Shown here piece after piece: positions 7,063-15,210 of a stretch of DNA of 37,879 nucleotides. The notes beneath the pieces were generated by a model. The model did not search any database and had not been told where the DNA came from. It saw only the letters and a program-made list of their open reading frames with translations. This DNA is from CAZOWW01 sp964583765 (lineage in GTDB: Bacteria > Actinomycetota > Actinomycetes > Actinomycetales > Kineosporiaceae), in assembly GCA_964583765.1 (NCBI GenBank), contig CAZOWW010000049.1:1-37879 (forward strand), written 5' to 3'. Within the stretch, counting starts at the first letter, position 1; every line of letters begins with the position of its first letter. A program made the position numbers and the translations under genes.

Positions 7063-8943
7063 ATGTCGGACGGACACAGTCACGGTCCTGGCGGGCACAC
7101 GCACGGGCCCGACGGCCACAGCCACGACCATGACCTCGGGTCGCCCGGTCACGAGCACGGGCCGCAGGGTCACGAGCACGCGGAACCCGGTGAGCTGCCC
7201 GAGTGGGCCGATCCGGCGGTACCGGAGGCCGAGCTGAGCCCGCGAGGTGTGGCCCGGCGGAACATCCTCCGCGGGGCGGGCCTGCTCGGTGCGGGCGCGC
7301 TGGCCTGGGGCGTCGGCTCGACCCCGGCTGCCGCGGCCTCTGGCGGTGCCGTCTCCGGCGCCACCGCTGCTGCGGGTTCGTCCGGTGCTGCCTTCTTCGG
7401 GGACGACCCCCACTCGTACGTATATCTAGCCGGCGACCACCACATCCACACCCAGTACAGCTCGGACGCCATGTACCGGCCGCATGACCAGGCCTTCCAG
7501 GCGGCCCGGAACGGGCTCGACTGGATGGTGATCACCGACCACGGCAGTATCGGCCACGCGAAGTACGGGGTCGAGAAGGTGAATCCCGACATCCGGGCCG
7601 CCCGCGCCGCGCTGCGGGACCTGCTCGTGTTCCAGGGCCTGGAGTGGAACATCCCCGCCGCGGAGCACGCCACCGTGATCGTGGCCCCGGGGGACAACGA
7701 GGTCTCGGTGCTCAAGGCCTTCGAGAACGGCTACGACGGGGTCGTGAACAACACGACCGTGGGCACGCAGGGGGACCCGGCGACCGCGGCCAACGAACTG
7801 CTCGCCGTCCAGGGACTGCAGTGGCTCGCGAGCCGGATCGGCGCGGACGGCGGTGTGGACGACGCGGTCATGCTGGCGAACCACCCGGCGCGCAAGGGCC
7901 TGGACACCCCGCACGAGTTCCGCAACTGGCGGGACCAGGGCAGGGGCGTGGCGATCGGTATGGAGGGCGCACCCGGGCACCAGGCCGCGGGCATACCCGA
8001 CGGCTACCACACCGCGGGAGCCCGGGGTGAGTACGGCAACACCGCGACCTCGGTCGGCGCCAGCGCGTGGAGCGGCTACACGACCCCCAACTGGGAGTTG
8101 TACCGCACCTGGGGCGGGTTCGACCCTTACACCGCGATCGTGGGCGGCCTCTGGGACTCCCTGCTCAGCGAGGGGCTGCCGTGGTGGATCACGGCGAACT
8201 CCGACTCGCACAAGGTGCTGCTCGACCCCTACGTGTCCGGGCCTCTGGCGCCCAAGGCGGACGGGACGCAGGCTTCCGGCTTCGGCGACAGCGGCAGCTA
8301 CCTGGCCCCGGTCGAGGTGGCGGCCGCCTCCGCTGCGGACGCCCTGTCCTACGCGGACTTCTTCCCGGGGTTCTACAGCCGCACGCACGTGGGCGCCCGG
8401 GAGTTCGGGTACCGCGCAGTGCTGGCCGGCCTCCGGGCGGGCAACGTCTGGGTGGATCACGGGCAGCTGCTGGACGACCTGCAGGTGCGGGTGGCGGAGG
8501 CGGGGCTGGGACGGCGCGGGGTGACCCTCGGCGGACGCCTGGTGGCGCGGCGGGGGAGCGACGTCGTCCTGACCGTCGACGTCACCCCCGCTCAGCAGCC
8601 GAACCACGCGGGGGTACGCCCCGCGCTGGCCACGGTGGACGTGATCCAGGGAATGGTGACCGGTCCGGTGTCCGACAGGGACACCTTCGCGGCGCCGCGG
8701 ACGCGCGTGGTGCGTTCCTACGACGTGAGCGGCCGCAGGGAGCGGTTCCGCCTGTCGTTGACCTTCCGTGGGGTGTCCGAACCGTTCTACCTGCGCCTGC
8801 GCGGCAGCGACGGCAACCGGGTGGGGGCGGGCTTCTACCCGTCGCAGGACCCCGCCGGTCCCCGGATGGACGTCATCGGCTCGGCCGACCCCTGGGCCGA
8901 CCTCTGGTTCTATGCCAACCCGGTGTTCGTCGACGTGCGGTGA
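7063..8943 (+). CDS. Tat-exported PHP-domain metallophosphoesterase with His-rich N terminus
   Basis: A 626-residue secreted protein. Residues 4-39 form a His/Gly-rich metal-binding stretch (HSHGPGGHTHGPDGHSHDH and more). Next comes a twin-arginine signal (RR at 65-66, RRNILRGAGLLGAG) with an Ala-rich cleavage region. The PHP catalytic fold follows: HIH at 127-129, ITDHG near 160, GLEWN, NHPARKG and ANSDSH, which together would hold two or three metal ions for phosphoester hydrolysis. The C-terminal 170 residues look like a beta domain. I prefer the ATG at 7063 (GGGGCGGAG upstream) to the GTG at 7024. The substrate is unknown. It overlaps the next gene by 4 bases. Confidence 0.85.
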   Translation: MSDGHSHGPGGHTHGPDGHSHDHDLGSPGHEHGPQGHEHAEPGELPEWADPAVPEAELSPRGVARRNILRGAGLLGAGALAWGVGSTPAAAASGGAVSGATAAAGSSGAAFFGDDPHSYVYLAGDHHIHTQYSSDAMYRPHDQAFQAARNGLDWMVITDHGSIGHAKYGVEKVNPDIRAARAALRDLLVFQGLEWNIPAAEHATVIVAPGDNEVSVLKAFENGYDGVVNNTTVGTQGDPATAANELLAVQGLQWLASRIGADGGVDDAVMLANHPARKGLDTPHEFRNWRDQGRGVAIGMEGAPGHQAAGIPDGYHTAGARGEYGNTATSVGASAWSGYTTPNWELYRTWGGFDPYTAIVGGLWDSLLSEGLPWWITANSDSHKVLLDPYVSGPLAPKADGTQASGFGDSGSYLAPVEVAAASAADALSYADFFPGFYSRTHVGAREFGYRAVLAGLRAGNVWVDHGQLLDDLQVRVAEAGLGRRGVTLGGRLVARRGSDVVLTVDVTPAQQPNHAGVRPALATVDVIQGMVTGPVSDRDTFAAPRTRVVRSYDVSGRRERFRLSLTFRGVSEPFYLRLRGSDGNRVGAGFYPSQDPAGPRMDVIGSADPWADLWFYANPVFVDVR

Positions 8944-10061
8944 GCATTCCCAGGACCACAGTGAGCACGCCCAGGACCACAGTGAGGGGGGCGTGGGCCG
9001 GGGGACGCACGCCCTCGGCCCCGCCCCGCGCCCTGGGCCAGGGGTGGGACGGGGTGACGTCGCCGGTCCGGGCCGCCTCCGTGCGGCCCGACCGGGTCAT
9101 CCCCTTCGATGCCTTCGCCCCGTTGGGGCCACCGTCCGAGGTGATCGAGGACTCGTTCACCTCGGACGTCTCGGCCACAGACGCCGCGGTCCCCGTGGGA
9201 TGCTCGGAGCAGGAGCCCGTCCCGGTGCCTGGGGTCGTGATGCCGGAGGAGGCAGGGGCTCTGCGCCGGCCGGCCCGAGTGGGGCCCCCGCCCGGGTACG
9301 TGGTCCTGGCGGTGTCCGAGGCCCTGGCCGGAGACGCTGCGGCGGAGATCTTCGCCACGCAACTGTGCCGCCTGATCGAGCGGCAACTACCCGTACCGGT
9401 GTTCGCGGTGGAGCTGCTCGATCAGCACGCGCCGGCGTCGGACCTGAGGCACTGGGCCGCAGTGGACGTCGCCCGCGCCGAAGTCGCCGAGGCGATCGGA
9501 CTGACCCTGTGCGCACACGATCTCGCCGAGGCGCCCGGGCGCCAGATACTCACGGCGGAACTTCCCCGGGATCGGTTGGCGGTGCTCCTCCGGGCCGTCG
9601 GGGAGGCACCCGGGGGACGGGCGGGCCGTCCGCTCGTGGACCCGACCCATGCCTCGCCTGAGGCAGCAGGTACGGACGATGCCGACCGCAGGGTGACACC
9701 CTCAGCGGACGATGCCGGACCCAGAACGGCGCTGCCACCCGGTGATGCCGGACAGGACCTTGCGCTGCGGGCCGCAGTGGCCCACACCGGGCGGACGACC
9801 GGACGGGCCCTGGTCTTCGCCGGGCAGCAGCACCTGGCTGAGGAACTGCCCGTGAGCGAGGTGCTGGCCCGTACCGCGGTGCGCCGAGTGCACAGCGTCC
9901 ACGGGGACTTCCACGACGATGCCGTGTTGTGCTGCCACGGGTATGCCCGGCCGCGCTTCCACGACGGACTGCTCACGCTCGCCGTCGGCCACGATGACCC
10001 TCACCGGGTCGTGGCGCTGGAGGTGCGGTACTCGCGGCCCTGCTGCGGTGAGGACCACTGA
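8940..10061 (+). CDS. Protein of unknown function, coupled to the PHP phosphoesterase
   Basis: I do not recognise this 373-residue protein. It starts with GTG in a GTGA overlap with the PHP gene, so it is probably made in step with it. The N terminus is encoded by a short direct repeat (RTTVSTPRTTVR). A middle domain (about residues 115-220) begins PPGYVVLAVSEALAGDAAAEIF and looks alpha/beta. An Asp/Pro/Ala-rich linker follows. The C-terminal part (about 275-373) is rich in His and Cys (VHGDFHDD, LCCHGY, RPCCGEDH), which hints at metal binding. There is no signal peptide or membrane segment, so it is likely cytoplasmic. A link to metal supply for the His-rich partner is a guess. Confidence 0.6.
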   Translation: MSIPRTTVSTPRTTVRGAWAGGRTPSAPPRALGQGWDGVTSPVRAASVRPDRVIPFDAFAPLGPPSEVIEDSFTSDVSATDAAVPVGCSEQEPVPVPGVVMPEEAGALRRPARVGPPPGYVVLAVSEALAGDAAAEIFATQLCRLIERQLPVPVFAVELLDQHAPASDLRHWAAVDVARAEVAEAIGLTLCAHDLAEAPGRQILTAELPRDRLAVLLRAVGEAPGGRAGRPLVDPTHASPEAAGTDDADRRVTPSADDAGPRTALPPGDAGQDLALRAAVAHTGRTTGRALVFAGQQHLAEELPVSEVLARTAVRRVHSVHGDFHDDAVLCCHGYARPRFHDGLLTLAVGHDDPHRVVALEVRYSRPCCGEDH

Positions 10062-10080
10062 CTGCCCGGCATGATCGATG

Positions 10081-10120
10081 CAGAGCAGAGCAGAGCAGAG
10101 CAGAGCAGAGCAGAGCAGAG
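10081..10120. repeat. Pentanucleotide microsatellite (CAGAG)8
   Basis: Eight exact head-to-tail copies of CAGAG begin 20 bases after the stop of the gene at 8940-10061. A five-base unit would shift the reading frame on slippage, but the tract is outside any gene I can support, so any effect would be on mRNA or spacing. Confidence 0.95.
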
Positions 10121-10631
10121 TGCAACCACGTTTAGCCGGAGCGTGACATGGCGTCCGGTTGCCCGGTTCTTGCCGGGCGGTCTCGAAAGACTGGATGAAT
10201 TTCTCGACGACAGTCGGGTGTGCAATGGCGGTGACGTGCCGGGTGCCGCCGTCGTCGCAGGGGGTTCCGGTGAGGGAGCATTCTGGTGTCCCCGGGGAGT
10301 TTCCCCGAATCGGTGGTGAGTGTTCGGCCGCCCCCATATAGTTGCCCCGTCGCCGTGGTCCGGGTTCTCGGGGGACCCCCGTTCCGGGGAATGGCGGAAG
10401 TTGGTGCACGCCGTTTCTCCGGCGCTCTTCTGGGCGGTTGGGGTGTTCCGTCCCTCGTCCTATCGGGAGCGGGCGGGGGTTGCCAGCGGCCCGTGGCCGG
10501 GCCAGGGGACTGCTCGTGGGGGAGATCGTGCAGGTGGGCGGGGGTGAGGGACTGAAGCCCGGGCATGGCGACGGTCCTCCGGCGCCTCTTCGACTGCCTA
10601 TGCGGGTGTGATGGTCTCGAGGTCATGAAAC

Positions 10632-10656
10632 GGGCCGCGGGGATTCCCCGCGGCCC
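10632..10656. repeat. Perfect GC palindrome / hairpin
   Basis: GGGCCGCGGGGA and TCCCCGCGGCCC, two perfectly complementary 12-base arms around one T. There is no T-run, so it is not a classical intrinsic terminator. It may stop transcription in a high-GC host or bind a dimeric protein ahead of the locus starting at 10856. Confidence 0.6.
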
Positions 10657-10855
10657 GGGGCGGGCATCGGAACATGAAGGGGATTTTGCGGTGAGGGTTG
10701 TCCCGTGAACGTCGGATGAATTCCCGGGGGATGTTGTCCGGTGAGGCCCCCCATGCAAGGAAAGAATGATCCGCTCCGGGTATGGGGGATGCCCGTACGG
10801 GTTTCCGTGGATCTATGTGTTCCGGGGCGACCGGAACCACGAGTCGGGAGTGGAA

Positions 10856-11131
10856 GTGGACGTGGACGTACAGATCCGTGGTGATCTCGTCGAGTTCGTC
10901 GTCGGCAACTACCTCTTCGGGGACGCCTCGCGCATGCCCGGGGACGCGGACTCCCTGGTCGCCGAGGGGGTGATCGACTCCACAGGCATCCTGGAGCTGA
11001 TCGAGTTCCTCGAGTCCCGCTTCGCCATCGAGGTCCTGGAGTCCGAGACGGTGCCGTCCAACCTGGACAGCATCGCGGCGCTCACCAGCTACGTGCAGGG
11101 CAAGCAGGCCCTCCGTGAGCCCAGCCGCTGA
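10856..11131 (+). CDS. Acyl carrier protein
   Basis: A 91-residue carrier protein. The phosphopantetheine site is clear: GVIDSTGILELIEFLESRF, where the Ser of DSTG would carry the prosthetic arm, followed by the helix-II pattern and a helix-IV region (LDSIAALTSYV). I chose the GTG at 10856 because GGGAG lies 5 bases upstream; GTG at 10850 is also in frame. First gene of the polysaccharide block. An AMP-dependent ligase (13567) and an AcpS-type transferase (15991) in the same operon would load and activate it. It is a dedicated discrete ACP, not obviously the fatty-acid one. It overlaps the flippase gene by 17 bases. Confidence 0.88.
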   Translation: MDVDVQIRGDLVEFVVGNYLFGDASRMPGDADSLVAEGVIDSTGILELIEFLESRFAIEVLESETVPSNLDSIAALTSYVQGKQALREPSR

Positions 11132-12659
11132 GGTCACCGCACAGGGCCCCGGCCCCGTGCCGGCCCCGGAGGCCGCGGACGGCGCGGGGGACGCGATCCT
11201 GCGCCGGGTCATCACCTACCTGCCCGGCAGCATCGTGCCCGCGGCGCTCACCCTGGTCACCTCGATGGTGTTCACCCGGATCTTCGACCCGGCCGCCTAC
11301 GGCACGTACAGCCTGGTTCTGGTGGTCGCCAATCCCGTCCGGCTCGTCTTCACCACCTGGCTCACCCAGAGCAGCGCCAAGTTCCTGCCCCCCGAGTCCT
11401 CCCCGGACGGCCGGGCCCGGCTCCGGGCCGCGGTGCTGGTCTCGACCTGTGGTGTGGTCGCCGTGGAGAGCGTTCTCGGCGTGGTCGCGCTCGCCATGGC
11501 CTGGATCACGGTGCCGGCGGGTGACCGTGACCTCCTTCTGCCCGCGCTGATCTTCGTGCTCGTCAGCTCGATGTACGAGGTGCTCGGCTTCGTCTTCGCC
11601 GTCGAGTCCCGGGCCCGGGAGTTCACGAGCTACCGGCTCGTGGACTCCGTCGTGACGCTCGCCCTGCGGCTGCTGCTGGCCTCGGCGATCGTCCGCATGG
11701 ACATCCAGCTGATGTTCTGGTCAGTGGTGGTCAGCAACGGCGTCCTCGTCCCCGTGATGTGGTGGCGGGGCAGCATCCCCGGGCCGGCGCAGCTGTCCCG
11801 GGCGCTCCGGTCGGCCGCCGTCCGGCGGTCCGTGGCGGCCTTCCTGGGCTTCGGTCTGCCCATGACGGTGTGGTTCGGCGCGAGCGTGCTGCTGGACGTC
11901 GGGGACCGGTACGTCCTGGGGTACCTGCTCGGTGCGGACGCCGTGGGCGTGTACGACGCCAGCTACCGGTTGATCGCCGGGATCGCCGCGCTGTTGGTGG
12001 TCCCGGTGACGATCACTCTGCACCCGCACCTCATGCGGATCGCGGGGGCCGGGGACACCGCCCGCACGGGGGCACTGATCGGGCTCACGGTGGAGAACCT
12101 CCTCGTCGTGGGGGCGCTGTGCGTGGGTGTCACCGTCCTGCTGCGGGCCGACCTGGCGGACATCCTGCTCGGACCGGGGTTCCAGGAGGGCAGCGTGGTC
12201 ATGGCGCCGGTGCTCGCCGGGGTCTTCCTGTTCAACGTCGGCACCTTCGCGCACAAGCCGTTCGAGATCCTCGGCCGCACCCGTCCGATGGTGCTGTTCG
12301 GGGTGGCCGCCGCCGTCGCCAATGTCGCCTTCTGCTTCGCGCTGATCCCGCCCTTCGGCTACGTGGGGGCGGCCTGGGCCACTCTGTTCGCCTACCTGCT
12401 CTACACCGTCGGCACCGGGCTGCTGGGACGCCGCCTGATCCCCTGGTACCTCGACATCGGCCGGCTCGCCCGGTACGGCGGTGGCGTCGCCGGGGGCGTG
12501 CTGGCCATCTCCCTGCTGCGCGAGGCCCTGGCGGGCGTGCCTCACGTCTGGGGACTCATCGCCACCGTGTTGTCCACCTGCCTGCTCGGCGCCGTGGTCC
12601 TGCTGGGGCTGCATCGCGGCCGGCCGGCGTCCTCCGTCCCTCGGGAACCGGCCGGCTGA
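11115..12659 (+). CDS. Wzx-type polysaccharide flippase (MOP superfamily)
   Basis: A 514-residue membrane protein with about 12-14 hydrophobic segments. The N-terminal pattern TLVTSMVFTRIFDPAAYGTYSLVL is typical of Wzx/polysaccharide biosynthesis exporters of the MOP superfamily. It would move lipid-linked repeat units across the membrane for polymerisation by the Wzy-type protein at 24809. The start is a GTG inside the end of the ACP gene, giving translational coupling. A hydrophilic, Pro/Ala-rich head of about 30 residues precedes the first membrane segment. Confidence 0.88.
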   Translation: MSPAAEVTAQGPGPVPAPEAADGAGDAILRRVITYLPGSIVPAALTLVTSMVFTRIFDPAAYGTYSLVLVVANPVRLVFTTWLTQSSAKFLPPESSPDGRARLRAAVLVSTCGVVAVESVLGVVALAMAWITVPAGDRDLLLPALIFVLVSSMYEVLGFVFAVESRAREFTSYRLVDSVVTLALRLLLASAIVRMDIQLMFWSVVVSNGVLVPVMWWRGSIPGPAQLSRALRSAAVRRSVAAFLGFGLPMTVWFGASVLLDVGDRYVLGYLLGADAVGVYDASYRLIAGIAALLVVPVTITLHPHLMRIAGAGDTARTGALIGLTVENLLVVGALCVGVTVLLRADLADILLGPGFQEGSVVMAPVLAGVFLFNVGTFAHKPFEILGRTRPMVLFGVAAAVANVAFCFALIPPFGYVGAAWATLFAYLLYTVGTGLLGRRLIPWYLDIGRLARYGGGVAGGVLAISLLREALAGVPHVWGLIATVLSTCLLGAVVLLGLHRGRPASSVPREPAG

Positions 12660-12731
12660 TCGCGCAGGGGCGACCGCGTCCCCGGCACTCCCAGCCAAGC
12701 CTCTCCCGGTCCCTCGCACCCGCTCTCGTAC

Positions 12732-12767
12732 CCGCAACACCGCTCACATCCGCAACACCGCTCACAC
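12732..12767. repeat. Two tandem copies of an 18-base repeat
   Basis: CCGCAACACCGCTCACAT (12732-12749) is followed directly by CCGCAACACCGCTCACAC (12750-12767). It lies in the 161-base gap between the flippase and the acyltransferase, the largest gap inside this otherwise tightly packed block. A third, degenerate copy may follow. Confidence 0.8.
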
Positions 12768-12820
12768 CCGTCGCACTCGCAGTACTCACGGAACCCGGTC
12801 GCACCCACGGAAGGGGAGAG

Positions 12821-13570
12821 ATGCTCAGGCGCCTGCTCGTGAAGCTGTACGCGGTACCCAGGCTGCGGGGAGCCGTGCTGTGGACCGTGCGACGGCTGGA
12901 GGGGGATGAGTTCCGCTCCCGCACCCTGCGCACGATCTTCTCGAACTACTGGGGGATCGAGGTGGGCATGTACACCCACGGCGCCTGTTTCGTGCCCTGG
13001 AGCGTGGATCCCGGGACCACGATCGGTCGCTACTGCTCCATCGCGGGTGGGGTACGCGTCGTCAACCACAACCACCCGCTGTCGTTCCGGAGCACCAGTG
13101 GCCTCTTCTTCAACCCGGCCCTCGGCCTCTGCGAGAACTGGCTGGTGGAGCACCACCCGCTGGTGATCGGCAATGACGTCTGGATCGGTGCGAACGCGGT
13201 GGTCATGCCCGAGGTCTCCCGGATCGGGGACGGCGCCGTGATCGGTGCCGGCGCGGTGGTCACGCGGGACGTGCCGCCGTACGCCGTGGTGTTGGGCAAT
13301 CCGGGACGCGTCGTCAAGTACCGCTTCGGCCCCGAGACGATCGCGCGTCTACTCGAGGAACGCTGGTGGGACCGGGACCTCGAGGACCTCTCCGGCCGGC
13401 TCGCCGACTTCCAGACGCCCCTGGAGGACGCCGCCGAACCGGTACCTCCCGCGGGCGCACGTCCCGGAGCCGGTGCGGTCCCGTCGCCGCCGCTCAGCAG
13501 CACGGTCCCGTCGCCATCCATCATCGGCGCGATCACGCGGGAGGCGCGCGTGCCGGAGACCACACCATGA
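12821..13570 (+). CDS. Hexapeptide-repeat O-acyltransferase (CatB/LbH family)
   Basis: A 249-residue left-handed beta-helix acyltransferase. The likely catalytic His lies in RVVNHNHP. Hexapeptide turns are plain in IGNDVWIGANAVVMPEVSRIGDGAVIGAGAVVTRDVPPYAVVLGNP, described here by its start (IGNDVWIGANAVVM) and end (PPYAVVLGNPGRVVKYRF). Such enzymes transfer acetyl or another acyl group from CoA to a sugar hydroxyl or amine. The ATG at 12821 follows GGGGAGAG. The last 50 residues are Pro/Ser-rich and probably disordered. The gene overlaps the next by 4 bases (ATGA). Role inferred from context: decoration of a polysaccharide repeat unit. Confidence 0.87.
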   Translation: MLRRLLVKLYAVPRLRGAVLWTVRRLEGDEFRSRTLRTIFSNYWGIEVGMYTHGACFVPWSVDPGTTIGRYCSIAGGVRVVNHNHPLSFRSTSGLFFNPALGLCENWLVEHHPLVIGNDVWIGANAVVMPEVSRIGDGAVIGAGAVVTRDVPPYAVVLGNPGRVVKYRFGPETIARLLEERWWDRDLEDLSGRLADFQTPLEDAAEPVPPAGARPGAGAVPSPPLSSTVPSPSIIGAITREARVPETTP

Positions 13571-15210
13571 CGCCCTCGGAGTGGTCCGGGGGAACCGGTG
13601 GGAGCCGCGCCGGATCCGTGAACACCGCGGACCACCTGCTGGAGCGGGGCGAGGACGACGCGGTGGCCCTGGTCGAAGGCGGCCGTCGGCACAGCTACCG
13701 GACCGTGCGGGAGGCGGCATCCCGTCTCAGCGCGGCCCTGGCCGACCTGGACCTCCCCGCGGGGGCTCGCGTGGGTCTCCTGGCGCCCAACTCGCTGTTC
13801 TGGGTCGCCGGTTACCTGGCGACCATGAAGCTGGGACTGGTCGTGGTGCCCCTGGCGGACAAGCTCACCCCGCGCGAGGTGCGCCGCAACCTGGACACGG
13901 TCGGCGGCAGCGCGTTGCTCGCGACCCGGCGCAGCCTGCAGCGGGTCGCGGACGCTCTGCCCGCCGGACTGCCCCGGTGCACCGAGGACCTGCTCACCCA
14001 GGACACCCGCGGTTACTGGCCCGATCCCCTCCCGGTGGACCCCGACGCCGACGCCGCGCTCATGTTCACCTCGGGCAGCACCGCGCGGCCCAAGGCCGTG
14101 CGCATCACCCATCGCAACATCCAGGCCAACACCGCCTCGATCCTGGAGTACCTCGGTCTCCGCGCCGACGACCGCGCACTCGTGATCCTCCCGTTCCACT
14201 ACTGCTACGGCGCCTCGTTGCTCCACACCCACCTGCGGACCGGTGCTCGGCTGGTCCTGTGCAATTCGTTCGTCTACCCCGAGACGGTCCTCGACCTGCT
14301 CGAACGCGAGGAGTGCACCGTCCTGGCCGGGGTGCCGTCGTCGTTCCACCTGCTGCTGCGGGCAGGCAGCTTCGCCTCCCGCGCACTGCCCACCCTGCGC
14401 CTGGTGCAACAAGCCGGGGGCCGGATGCCCGAGGCCTCGGTCTCGGAGCTGGTGGCGGCCGCGCCGGACGCCCGGATCTTCCTCATGTACGGGCAGACCG
14501 AGGCCACGGCCAGGCTCTCCTCCCTGCCGCCGGAGCTGGTGCGGCGCAAGCCCGGCTCGATCGGGCAGGGGATCCCCGGCGTGCGCCTGCAGGTGCTCGA
14601 CGACACGCTCACGCCGGTGCCACCCGGGCAGGTGGGCGAGATCTACGCCACCGGGGAGAGCATCTCGCCGGGGTACTGGGGAGACGCCGAGGGCTCGGCG
14701 GCCAAGTTCACCCCGCAGGGGCTGCGCACCGGTGACCTCGCCGTGCTGGACGAGGACGGCGACATCACCGTCGTGGACCGCCGGGACGAGTTCATCAAGA
14801 CCTGGGGGTACCGGGTCTCCAGCCACGAGATCGAGGACTGCGCCCTGAGGATGCCCGAACTGGTGGCCGCTGCAGCGATCGGGGTCCCTGACCCGCGTGC
14901 CGGAGAGGCGATCGTCCTGTTCGCCGCGATCCGGCCCGGCGCACGGATCACCCCTGAGGACGTCGCCGCCTTCTGCGGGGGACAGCTGCCCGGTCACATG
15001 GTGCCGCGCAGGGTGGTCCTCCTGGACACCCTGCCCCTGACCGCCAACGGCAAGGTCGCCCGGACCTACCTGCGAGATCTGGCTCCCACCACCTCGGCCG
15101 CCCCGCCCTCGGGTGCGCTCGAAGACAGCACCGGCCCGCAGAAGCGGGGGATGGAGCGGCAGCAGCCGGCGTCGCCCCAGGAGCAAGGGGGAGGGAACCA
15201 TGTCCGCTGA
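13567..15210 (+). CDS. AMP-forming acyl ligase (ANL superfamily)
   Basis: A 547-residue adenylate-forming enzyme that would activate a carboxylic acid and pass it to CoA or to the ACP of this operon. Core motifs: TSGSTARPK at 168-176 (A3; the usual Gly after the second Thr is Ala), YGQTEATAR (A5), GDLAVLDEDG (A7), RRDEFIKTWGYRVSSHEIE (A8) and the catalytic Lys in TANGKVAR (A10). A hydrophilic tail of about 40 residues follows. The start overlaps the preceding stop (ATGA). The substrate (fatty, amino or hydroxy acid) cannot be read from the sequence. It resembles the acyl-CoA ligases of exosortase-A loci in being paired with an ACP and an amidotransferase. Confidence 0.85.
   Translation: MTPSEWSGGTGGSRAGSVNTADHLLERGEDDAVALVEGGRRHSYRTVREAASRLSAALADLDLPAGARVGLLAPNSLFWVAGYLATMKLGLVVVPLADKLTPREVRRNLDTVGGSALLATRRSLQRVADALPAGLPRCTEDLLTQDTRGYWPDPLPVDPDADAALMFTSGSTARPKAVRITHRNIQANTASILEYLGLRADDRALVILPFHYCYGASLLHTHLRTGARLVLCNSFVYPETVLDLLEREECTVLAGVPSSFHLLLRAGSFASRALPTLRLVQQAGGRMPEASVSELVAAAPDARIFLMYGQTEATARLSSLPPELVRRKPGSIGQGIPGVRLQVLDDTLTPVPPGQVGEIYATGESISPGYWGDAEGSAAKFTPQGLRTGDLAVLDEDGDITVVDRRDEFIKTWGYRVSSHEIEDCALRMPELVAAAAIGVPDPRAGEAIVLFAAIRPGARITPEDVAAFCGGQLPGHMVPRRVVLLDTLPLTANGKVARTYLRDLAPTTSAAPPSGALEDSTGPQKRGMERQQPASPQEQGGGNHVR

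Larger units (their letters stand above)
10062..10855. other. Non-coding region before the polysaccharide locus
   Basis: About 0.8 kb without a credible gene; short readings in all frames show no family features. It contains the (CAGAG)8 tract, the sequence TCCCCGGGGA at 10289-10298, a -10-like TATAGT at 10337-10342 without a clear -35, and a perfect GC palindrome at 10632-10656. It probably carries the promoter of the locus beginning at 10856. Confidence 0.5.

Noticed and set aside
10001..10225. Minus-strand frame through the CAGAG tract giving a CSALL repeat peptide
   Set aside because: No ribosome site or domain; it is open only because the repeat contains no stops.
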